Source: an uncultured Porphyromonadaceae bacterium (GTDB lineage Bacteria > Bacteroidota > Bacteroidia > Bacteroidales > Paludibacteraceae). Taken from it: a stretch of DNA of 8,315 nt. The notes under the pieces are model-generated. The model had not been told where the DNA came from, did no database searches, and saw only the letters and a program-made list of their open reading frames with translations. The translations under genes and the position numbers were made by a program. The stretch is from contig CALEJM010000232.1 of NCBI GenBank assembly GCA_937898265.1, forward strand, positions 1 to 8,315, given 5' to 3'. Shown here one piece after another: positions 1-6,322 of the stretch (positions within the stretch are counted from its first letter, which is position 1; each line of letters starts with the position of its first letter).

Positions 1-1
1 A

Positions 2-1819
2 GATGGTCCAGTAGCCCTTGAGTTTACATTTGATCGTTTGAAAAACGCTAAACCAATCGGTAAAGTTGCTGCCAAATCATCTCACCACGAGATGTATGAT
101 CAGATGTTTGAAGCTACAGTGAAATTCTATGAGAAGAACGCTAAGTTCATCCAACGTTTCCAGGTTAGCGGCGACTACGAAATCAGCGGTTACCTCAAAG
201 GTCAAGGTTGCAACGACCAAGCCTGCATGCCAGTACAAGCAGAGATTCGTCTCAAAGGTACAGCAAAAAGCACAGCAGCAGTGGCTGAAGAGCCTGCAAC
301 CGAAGAACCTGAAGAAACCGTTGCAGAAGAGACTGACTCTGTGGCTGAAGCAGTAGTTGCTCCTGCTGAAGAAGGTGATCTCTATCGCCCAGTTATCACA
401 GAATTGAACAACTACGAAAATGGTGGTTCAACCGAAAAAGGTCGTTCACTGCTTTACATCTTCTTGATGGGTATCCTCGGTGGTCTCGTAGCTTTGGTTA
501 CACCATGCGTATGGCCTATCATCCCAATGACCGTAAGCTTCTTCCTTAAACGCTCAGGCGACAAAGGTAAAGGTCGTCGCGACGCTATCCTTTACGGTCT
601 CTCAATCATCGTAATCTATCTTGCCCTTGGCTTGATTATCACAGCTATCTTTGGTCCTTCAGCTTTGAATGGACTCGCAACAAACGCTGTATTCAATATC
701 ATCTTCTTCCTCTTGTTGGTAGTGTTTGCCGTATCCTTCTTCGGCGCCTTCGAAATCACCTTGCCAGCATCATGGTCTAACAAGATGGACGAAAAAGCTG
801 AATCAACCACTGGTTTCCTCAGCATCCTCTTCATGGCCTTCACCCTCGTATTGGTATCATTCTCTTGCACAGGTCCTATCATCGGTACCTTGCTCGTAGA
901 AGTTGCTACCACAGGCGAATGGCTCGCTCCTTCAATCGGTATGCTCGGCTTCGCAATCGCTTTGGCCGTTCCATTCAGCCTCTTCGCATTCTTCCCAACC
1001 ATGTTGAAGAATATGCAGAAATCAGGCGGCAACTGGTTGAACAGCGTAAAAGTTGTTCTCGGCTTCCTTGAGTTGGCTTTGTCATTGAAGTTCCTCTCAG
1101 TTGCCGACTTGGCTTACGGCTGGCACATCCTCGACCGTGAAGTGTTCGTATCACTCTGGATCGTTATCTTCCTCATGTTGGGCTTCTACCTCCTTGGCAA
1201 GATTCGTTTCCCACACGACGAAGAACCTCTCGAAACCGTATCAGTTCCACGTTTCGGTATGGCGCTCATCTCTATCGCCTTCGCTATCTATATGATTCCA
1301 GGTCTCTGGGGTGCTCCTTTGAAAGCCATCAGTGCTTTCGCACCACCTTTGAACACCCAAGACTTCAACCTCTACGAGAACGAAGTTCACCCAGACTTTA
1401 GTGACTACGAGGCTGGTATGGCTGCAGCTCGTCAAAGCGGCAAACCTGTGGTTATCGACTTCTCTGGTTTCGGTTGTGTAAACTGCCGTAAGATGGAGGC
1501 TGCCGTATGGACCGACAGCGAAGTTGCCGACATCTTGAACGATGAGGTAATTTTGATTTCACTCATGGTGGACGACAAAGCCCCATTGGCTGAGCCTATC
1601 GAAGTAACCGAAAACGGTCAGCTCCGTGTGCTTCGTACCATCGGCGACAAGAACTCTTATCTCCAGAGCCACAAATTCGGTGCCAATGCTCAACCATTCT
1701 ATGTAGTCGTTGACGCCAACGGTAATCCAATGAATAAGTCACAAGCCTTCAACGAAGACCCAAGCGTATTCATTGAGTTCTTGAAAAAAGGTATTGAGAA
1801 TTTCAAAAACAAGAAATAA
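2..1819 (+). CDS. dsbD: Thiol:disulfide interchange protein DsbD family (5'-partial)
   Basis: Inner-membrane protein that, by family, passes electrons from cytoplasmic thioredoxin to periplasmic disulfide-isomerase and cytochrome c maturation partners. The reading frame is open to the window edge, so the true start and signal peptide lie upstream; the TTG at 38 is not the start. Numbering from the codon at base 2 (605 residues visible): a DsbD N-terminal (alpha) domain with the redox pair C70/C75 in GCNDQACMP; an acidic Glu/Pro linker (about 95-124); about eight membrane segments (about 150-440) with C169 in TPCVWPIIPM and C289 in SCTGP, the two membrane redox cysteines of DsbD; then a periplasmic thioredoxin-like gamma domain with C492-x-x-C495 in GCVNCRKM and a cis-proline motif NAQPF. 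All six expected redox cysteines are present. Every Arg codon I checked is CGT or CGC, which suggests high expression. A terminator follows 20 bases after the stop. The family call is firm; the exact redox partners are unknown. Confidence 0.93.
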   Translation, partial: DGPVALEFTFDRLKNAKPIGKVAAKSSHHEMYDQMFEATVKFYEKNAKFIQRFQVSGDYEISGYLKGQGCNDQACMPVQAEIRLKGTAKSTAAVAEEPATEEPEETVAEETDSVAEAVVAPAEEGDLYRPVITELNNYENGGSTEKGRSLLYIFLMGILGGLVALVTPCVWPIIPMTVSFFLKRSGDKGKGRRDAILYGLSIIVIYLALGLIITAIFGPSALNGLATNAVFNIIFFLLLVVFAVSFFGAFEITLPASWSNKMDEKAESTTGFLSILFMAFTLVLVSFSCTGPIIGTLLVEVATTGEWLAPSIGMLGFAIALAVPFSLFAFFPTMLKNMQKSGGNWLNSVKVVLGFLELALSLKFLSVADLAYGWHILDREVFVSLWIVIFLMLGFYLLGKIRFPHDEEPLETVSVPRFGMALISIAFAIYMIPGLWGAPLKAISAFAPPLNTQDFNLYENEVHPDFSDYEAGMAAARQSGKPVVIDFSGFGCVNCRKMEAAVWTDSEVADILNDEVILISLMVDDKAPLAEPIEVTENGQLRVLRTIGDKNSYLQSHKFGANAQPFYVVVDANGNPMNKSQAFNEDPSVFIEFLKKGIENFKNKK

Positions 1820-1839
1820 TCAATCTCTCTTCTAAATCT

Positions 1840-1878
1840 AAAAAGGTCGTTTTGTCATAGCGCAAGACGGCCTTTTTT
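1840..1878 (+). terminator. Intrinsic terminator after dsbD
   Basis: The arms AAAAAGGTCGTTTTG (1840-1854) and CAAGACGGCCTTTTT (1863-1877) pair over 15 bp, including two G-U wobbles, around an 8-base loop, and the hairpin ends in a run of six T (1873-1878). The A-run on the 5' side means it could also work on the opposite strand. It separates dsbD from the glycosidase gene. Confidence 0.9.
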
Positions 1879-1881
1879 GTG

Positions 1882-1889
1882 TACCTTTG
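1882..1889 (+). promoter_or_regulatory. Bacteroidota -7 promoter element upstream of GH18 gene
   Basis: TACCTTTG matches the Bacteroidota sigma-ABfr -7 consensus TAnnTTTG exactly. It starts four bases after the terminator T-run. A -33 element is weak: the nearest TTTG (1851-1854) lies 27 bases upstream, longer than usual. Transcription would begin around 1894-1898, which rules out the in-frame TTG at 1887 as the start and leaves ATG 1902 or 1911, with an extremely short leader. Confidence 0.6.
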
Positions 1890-1910
1890 CCCAAGAAAAA
1901 AATGAGAATC

Positions 1911-2939
1911 ATGAAAGCAAGAATCTTTGTTGTTTTGAGTTCGCTGATGCTCTTTGTAGCTTGTCGTCCCAAGACTGCTGTCGTTGAGGAAGACACTATT
2001 CAAGCGAACCCCATCGTTGTTGCCTACGCCTCGGCGGGCGGTGGCGTACTGCCTGACGTTGATATGGTCACACATATAAATATGGCTTTCGGTTGGGTCA
2101 ACGAGACGTTTGATGGGGTAGAGGTTCGTGATACCCTCTTCTTGCGTCGTCTGGTGGCACTTAAAGAACAGAAACCCTCGCTCCATGTCTTGCTCTCCAT
2201 TGGCGGTTGGACCAGCGGCGGATTCAGCGAGATGGTCTCCACGGCAGAGACTCGTTCCCGTTTTGTTCAAAGCTGTTGCTGGTGGGTCGAAAATTATCAG
2301 TTGGACGGCATCGACCTCGACTGGGAATATCCCTCCTCAGACGAAGCGGGTATCACCGCCAGTCCCGACGATATCGGCAACTTCTCACTGCTGATTCACG
2401 AACTGCGTCAACAGCTTGACTCTGAAAAACTGATTACCCTTGCCACCATAGCCGATGCCTTGTATGTCGATTTTCCGACCATCAAAGACGACATCGACTT
2501 TGTCAACGTCATGGCTTACGATGTGGCCCGTCCGCCATTCCACCACTCGCCCATCCATCGTTGTTCCTTGGCGGGTAGAATCACCGTTGAAGAAGCACTG
2601 CAGGCTCACTGCGATGCCGGACTTCCCAAAGATAAAATCGTTCTTGGAGTGCCGTTCTATGGTCATGGCATCCTTGCTATCTCCGATTTTATTGACTACG
2701 TAGATATTGAGAAGCTGGAAGGCTACCACCGCGTGTGGAACGATACTGCCTTGGTTCCATGTCTCTTGAACGACGAAGGAACCATTGTTCTCTGCTACGA
2801 TGACTCCCTCTCTATGGCTCATAAATGCAGTTATGTTCTTGAGCATGGGTATCGTGGAATCATGTATTGGGAGACTAAGTGCGACAATGCTGAAAGAGTG
2901 TTGGCAAAAACTATTGCCGCCCATCTATTGCAACGATAG
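1911..2939 (+). CDS. GH18 family glycosidase (chitinase-like), lipoprotein
   Basis: Retaining glycoside hydrolase of family 18, which cleaves beta-1,4-linked N-acetylglucosamine polymers (chitin, chito-oligosaccharides) or, in some members, N-glycan cores. With the start at ATG 1911 (342 residues): a hydrophobic signal with lipobox LFVAC and C18 as the predicted lipidated residue; the substrate-binding motif LLSIGGW (about 94-100); the catalytic motif DGIDLDWEYP with D132, D135, D137 and acid/base E139; MAYD (201-204); GVPFYGHG (246-253); and the closing beta-strand tryptophan in GIMYWE (W320). The TIM barrel seems complete, with no carbohydrate-binding module or other domain. The residues after C18 (RPK) lack the acidic surface-export signal known in Bacteroidota lipoproteins, so a periplasmic-facing location is inferred. 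ATG 1902 is the alternative start; TTG 1887 falls inside the promoter. No SusC/SusD or other sugar-use genes adjoin it, so the substrate cannot be read from context. Confidence 0.88.
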   Translation: MKARIFVVLSSLMLFVACRPKTAVVEEDTIQANPIVVAYASAGGGVLPDVDMVTHINMAFGWVNETFDGVEVRDTLFLRRLVALKEQKPSLHVLLSIGGWTSGGFSEMVSTAETRSRFVQSCCWWVENYQLDGIDLDWEYPSSDEAGITASPDDIGNFSLLIHELRQQLDSEKLITLATIADALYVDFPTIKDDIDFVNVMAYDVARPPFHHSPIHRCSLAGRITVEEALQAHCDAGLPKDKIVLGVPFYGHGILAISDFIDYVDIEKLEGYHRVWNDTALVPCLLNDEGTIVLCYDDSLSMAHKCSYVLEHGYRGIMYWETKCDNAERVLAKTIAAHLLQR

Positions 2940-2968
2940 CAAACCCCTCATAATTCTAAAAAAAACGC

Positions 2969-2976
2969 TATCTTTG
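2969..2976 (+). promoter_or_regulatory. Bacteroidota -7 promoter element upstream of gldE
   Basis: TATCTTTG matches TAnnTTTG exactly and sits in the AT-rich 62-base gap between the glycosidase gene and gldE. No TTG-type -33 element is visible about 20 bases upstream, where the sequence is CCTCATAATTC. A start site near 2981-2985 gives a leader of about 20 bases to ATG 3002. It probably drives gldE and the four genes behind it. Confidence 0.6.
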
Positions 2977-3001
2977 CATAATTATTTGACATGATAAATC
3001 G

Positions 3002-4351
3002 ATGTTGATAAACAGCATAAATTTAGCGATACTCTGTTCTATCCATTTCATGGGATTCTCCCTTCCCGTGGTGATAGAACTACTGATTATCTTATTCTTA
3101 TTGGCTGCTTCGGGATTTGCGTCCGCCTCAGAAGCCGCCTTCTTCTCGCTCACACCTCAACACCTCGAGCAGCTGAACCAGTCTGACGACAAGATGTCGA
3201 AACGCGTTTTAGCATTGCTCGAGCAGCAGGATTATCTGCTGGCAACCATCCTTGTCACCAACAATTTCATCAACGTTGCCATGGTTGTCATCTCGGCGCT
3301 CACTATGCAGCGACTCTTCGACTTCTCCGAAGAGCCTTTGTGGGGATTTGTCATTGAGACCGTTGTCATCACCTTCCTGCTTCTCCTTTTGGGCGAGATC
3401 GTTCCTAAAATCATGGCCACCCGCTATCCGTTGCAGATTTGCAAAAGCGGTTCGGGTCTGCTCTCCATGTTGGGAAAAATCTTGAAACCTATCGACTTCA
3501 TTTTGGTCAAGTCGACCTCTCTGCTTCGCAACAGAATGCGCCACCATCATCCCGACAACCTCTCGATGGACGAATTGCAGACCGCCTTGGAGATCACCTC
3601 GCCTTCCATGATTGAAGACAAGGAACTCCTTGAAGGCATTGTCCGTTTCGGTAATATCGACGTAGGTAGTATCATGACCTCGCGTCTTGATATGGAAGCC
3701 ATCGAGTTGCGAACCGATTTTCAGTCGGTGCTCAATCATATCGAGGAATCTGGCTACTCCCGTATTCCCGTCTACGACAAGACGCCCGACAACATCAAGG
3801 GTATCCTCTATATCAAAGACCTCATCCCACACCTCAACAAAGGCAACACCTTCCGTTGGCAGACCCTGATTCGTCCGGCTACCTTCGTACCGGAGACCCG
3901 TAAGATTGACGACCTCTTGGAGGACTTCCAGAAGCTCCACGTCCATATCGCCATCGTTGTCGACGAGTTTGGTGGTACCCTCGGCTTGGTCACTATGGAA
4001 GACGTGCTTGAAGAGATTGTGGGCGATATCTCCGACGAATACGACGAAGAGGAGCAGCTCTATACCCAGGTTGACGACCACACCTATGTCTTTGAAGCAA
4101 AGATACAGCTCAACGACTTTTTCAAAATCGTGGACCTCGACCCCGAAGACCTTGGCGAGGCTGCTGAAGAGGCTGAGACCCTTGCCGGACTTCTCCTGTT
4201 TCTGGCGGAGGAGATGCCTAAGCAGCGCGAACGCATCGTTCTGGGTCCTTGTACGTTCATCGTTCTCTCGGTCAACAAACGTCGCATCATCAAAGTAAAA
4301 ACCATCATAGACAGAACCATCCTAAACGAAAATAAACATGAGGAAGAATAA
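3002..4351 (+). CDS. gldE: Gliding motility-associated protein GldE (CNNM/CBS/CorC family)
   Basis: Integral membrane protein of the CNNM/CorC (HlyC/CorC) superfamily; relatives are linked to Mg2+ export or sensing, while GldE in Flavobacterium works with GldD in gliding. Domains over 449 residues: a CNNM membrane domain (about 20-180) with the [10 protein letters not shown] motif (41-50) and GEIVPKIMA (131-139); a CBS pair (about 220-345) with YSRIPVYDK (252-260) and the hallmark [20 protein letters not shown] (321-340); an acidic [11 protein letters not shown] stretch (341-351); and a C-terminal CorC/HlyC transporter-associated domain (about 355-435). The length suits GldE. ATG 3002 is chosen because it lies just after a promoter motif; ATG 3050 (MGFSLP) is a possible shorter start that would still keep the first membrane helix. 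The stop overlaps gldD by 14 bases, so coupled translation is likely. The name rests on the domain layout together with gldD next door. Confidence 0.88.
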   Translation: MLINSINLAILCSIHFMGFSLPVVIELLIILFLLAASGFASASEAAFFSLTPQHLEQLNQSDDKMSKRVLALLEQQDYLLATILVTNNFINVAMVVISALTMQRLFDFSEEPLWGFVIETVVITFLLLLLGEIVPKIMATRYPLQICKSGSGLLSMLGKILKPIDFILVKSTSLLRNRMRHHHPDNLSMDELQTALEITSPSMIEDKELLEGIVRFGNIDVGSIMTSRLDMEAIELRTDFQSVLNHIEESGYSRIPVYDKTPDNIKGILYIKDLIPHLNKGNTFRWQTLIRPATFVPETRKIDDLLEDFQKLHVHIAIVVDEFGGTLGLVTMEDVLEEIVGDISDEYDEEEQLYTQVDDHTYVFEAKIQLNDFFKIVDLDPEDLGEAAEEAETLAGLLLFLAEEMPKQRERIVLGPCTFIVLSVNKRRIIKVKTIIDRTILNENKHEEE

Positions 4352-4922
4352 CGTCATCTTGTTGCTTACCATAGTGCTTCTGACCTTCGCGGTGCTTGCC
4401 GGTTGCCGAAGGGCTACCACGCCACGTCCGTTTGCCTATTTCCGCATCGACCTCCCCGAGCCCGCCTATCAACCTGTTGAGACCGACACCATTCTCCCCG
4501 TCTCCTTCGAGATGTCGAAGTATGCTGAGATATCCACCTATCGCAACCACGAAGATTGGATCAACGTTGACTATCCCCAGTGGAACGCCCGTATCCATTG
4601 CAGCTATATGCATATCAACCGCGACACCTTTGCCATCGTTACGGAAGAGAGTCGCGACCTTGCTTACAAGCATACGATGAAGGCGAATGCCATCATGGAG
4701 ACCCGCTACGAGAACGACTCCGTTCATGTCTACGGCATTCTCTACGAAATCACCGGCAATGCCGCCTCGCCAGCGCAGTTCTATATGACCGACAGCTGTC
4801 ACCACTTTCTCCGCGGCTCGCTCTATTTCAACAACCTTCCCAATGCCGATAGCATAGCTCCCGTCAGCGAATTTATCTTCAACGACATGATGCATCTCAT
4901 TGAGACCCTCCGTTGGAAATAA
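4338..4922 (+). CDS. gldD: Gliding motility lipoprotein GldD
   Basis: Small lipoprotein of the GldD family, needed for gliding in Flavobacterium; its biochemical role is unknown, and family members also occur in non-gliding Bacteroidota. Over 194 residues: a signal peptide with a clear lipobox LAGC (C23), a short Arg/Pro-rich spacer, then the family motif AYFRIDLPEPAY (33-44), which I recognise as the GldD hallmark; the protein ends in a MHLIETLRW segment. ATG 4338 lies inside the last 14 bases of gldE, a typical overlap for a two-gene functional unit; the preceding bases (ACGAAAATAAAC) are A-rich, as is usual for starts in this phylum. After lipid attachment the residues RRATTP carry no acidic export signal, so a periplasmic-facing position is inferred. 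Confidence 0.87.
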   Translation: MRKNNVILLLTIVLLTFAVLAGCRRATTPRPFAYFRIDLPEPAYQPVETDTILPVSFEMSKYAEISTYRNHEDWINVDYPQWNARIHCSYMHINRDTFAIVTEESRDLAYKHTMKANAIMETRYENDSVHVYGILYEITGNAASPAQFYMTDSCHHFLRGSLYFNNLPNADSIAPVSEFIFNDMMHLIETLRWK

Positions 4923-4953
4923 CCCTTTTGTATCATCATACCAATCAAACAAT

Positions 4954-5583
4954 ATGCTCATTCTTAACGAAAAAACAGATAATAACGCCATTTTGGCTAT
5001 GTGGAAAGTAGAGGAGTCGGTTGAGGAATTGCTCGCCATGCTCTTCAACCGTCCCGAACACCTGACTGCCATTGGCAAGATGGGTGCTGAGAAGCGTCAG
5101 AAGGAATATCTCGTCTCTCGCGTGCTGCTCAACACCGTGTTGAATGACGACAAGACCATTGCCTATCATCCCAATGGTGCTCCTTATATCACCGACCACT
5201 CCTACAACATCTCTATTGCCCATACCGGACAATATGTCACCATACTCCTTCACCCCACTGCCAAGGTGGGCATCGACATCGAGCGTATCTCCGACAAGGT
5301 GGTTCGTGTGAAGAGCAAATTCCTTGCTGAGGCTGAGATGGCGATGCTTGACCCCGACAACAACAAGACCCAACTCGCTTTGCTCTGGGCTGCCAAAGAG
5401 GCGCTCTATAAGATTGTAGGCGTGGAGACGGTTGACTTTGTTGGCGGTTTGAAGGTTGAGGCTTTCAAACCATATCTCGAGGGCGAGATGCAGGCTGAGG
5501 AGTGTGTCACCCCAGCCCATCAGCATTATCAACTTGACTATCGCGTCTTTCCGGAGTTTGTCCTTGTTTGGACAATAGCATAA
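4954..5583 (+). CDS. 4'-phosphopantetheinyl transferase superfamily protein (Sfp-type)
   Basis: Cytoplasmic enzyme that moves the phosphopantetheine arm of coenzyme A onto a serine of a carrier protein. Over 209 residues it shows the superfamily motifs: SIAH (87-90, the SxSH-like site), VGIDIERI (105-112) with the Mg2+ ligands D108 and E110, and WAAKEALYK (145-153) with the conserved W, K148 and E149. The length suits the Sfp-type enzymes, not the shorter AcpS. ATG 4954 is preferred: the frame runs upstream to TTG 4900, but that would overlap gldD, whereas ATG 4954 follows an A-rich CAATCAAACAAT leader. It lies 31 bases after gldD and its TAA directly touches the next ATG. No carrier protein, fatty acid, polyketide or aryl polyene gene is in view, so its target (housekeeping ACP or a secondary pathway) is unknown. 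Confidence 0.88.
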   Translation: MLILNEKTDNNAILAMWKVEESVEELLAMLFNRPEHLTAIGKMGAEKRQKEYLVSRVLLNTVLNDDKTIAYHPNGAPYITDHSYNISIAHTGQYVTILLHPTAKVGIDIERISDKVVRVKSKFLAEAEMAMLDPDNNKTQLALLWAAKEALYKIVGVETVDFVGGLKVEAFKPYLEGEMQAEECVTPAHQHYQLDYRVFPEFVLVWTIA

Positions 5584-6306
5584 ATGGAAGTCTACCAATA
5601 CATCCAACAGCGTCTGTCTCAAGGCAAGAAATGCTTTGCCGTATTGATTGACCCCGAGAAAACCTCGGGACAGTCGCTTGTGTCTGTCGTAAAGACCATC
5701 GACAAAGCGCGTCCGCAGCTCATCTTGGTGGGAGGTAGCGGATGGCAACAGTCGCTTGACGATGCCGTACAGACGATTCGTCGGTTGACCGACATCCCCG
5801 TCGTTCTCTTCCCGGGCAACGCCTCGCAGTTCTCGTCGCATGCCGACGCGATGCTCTTCCTTTCGCTCATCTCGGGTCGCAATCCCGAGTTCCTTATCGG
5901 ACAGCAAGTGGCTGCCGCGGCCACCATCAAGCAGAGCGGACTGGAGACCATCCCAACGGGTTACATCCTCGTTGACGGCGGCGTACGAACAGCGGTAGAG
6001 AAGGTGAGCGGAACCACGCCCCTTGCCGACACGGAGTCCATCGTCAACACTGCCATTGCAGGCGAGATGATGGGACAACGGCTCATCTACCTCGAGGCTG
6101 GAAGCGGAGCGCTCCGTCCAGTGGCTCCCGAGGTCATCAGTGCCGTCAGACGGCAGATTTCCATTCCGTTGATCGTTGGTGGCGGACTTGTCAACCTGGA
6201 GATGGTACAGCGTGCCCTTGACGCTGGAGCCGACCTCATCGTTATCGGCAACCATTTTGAACATCACCCCGACGACATCATCCCATTCTCAGCACTCTTT
6301 TCGTAA
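5584..6306 (+). CDS. Geranylgeranylglyceryl/heptaprenylglyceryl phosphate synthase family protein
   Basis: TIM-barrel prenyltransferase of the PcrB/GGGPS family, which joins a polyprenyl diphosphate to sn-glycerol-1-phosphate through an ether bond. That is the first committed step of archaeal membrane lipids; bacterial versions exist in Bacillota (PcrB) and in Bacteroidota (group II). Over 240 residues the motifs run in family order: LIDPEK (21-26), VGGS (49-52), FPGN (76-79), SLISGRNP (94-101), YLEAGSGA (169-176), VGGGL (198-202) and a closing GNHFE (222-226). The phosphate- and metal-binding positions seem intact, so it is probably active. The start abuts the PPTase stop with no gap, so the two are almost certainly co-translated. 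No glycerol-1-phosphate dehydrogenase or second prenyl transfer enzyme is in the window, so the source of substrate and the final product cannot be told; chain length is not readable by eye. Confidence 0.9.
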   Translation: MEVYQYIQQRLSQGKKCFAVLIDPEKTSGQSLVSVVKTIDKARPQLILVGGSGWQQSLDDAVQTIRRLTDIPVVLFPGNASQFSSHADAMLFLSLISGRNPEFLIGQQVAAAATIKQSGLETIPTGYILVDGGVRTAVEKVSGTTPLADTESIVNTAIAGEMMGQRLIYLEAGSGALRPVAPEVISAVRRQISIPLIVGGGLVNLEMVQRALDAGADLIVIGNHFEHHPDDIIPFSALFS

Positions 6307-6322
6307 ACACCCCTTACCCCTT

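Noticed and set aside
1840..1890. Small RNA or riboswitch in the gap after dsbD
   Set aside because: The only structure is a simple hairpin followed by T residues, fully explained as a terminator, and the gap is under 100 bases.
3209..4081. 290-codon open frame on the - strand opposite gldE
   Set aside because: A shadow of gldE, whose CNNM and CBS motifs are unmistakable; no recognisable motifs or start context of its own.
4900..4953. Upstream TTG extension of the PPTase gene
   Set aside because: It would overlap the end of gldD and adds 18 residues without family similarity; ATG 4954 has a better leader.
4945..6267. 440-codon open frame on the - strand opposite the PPTase and GGGPS genes
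   Set aside because: It shows no recognisable family motifs and lies entirely opposite two genes with intact catalytic motifs; long antisense frames are expected from the codon bias of this DNA.
6176..6322. Upstream TTG extension of the ABC-F gene
   Set aside because: The added 49 residues are the out-of-frame end of the GGGPS gene; normal ABC-F sequence begins at ATG 6323.
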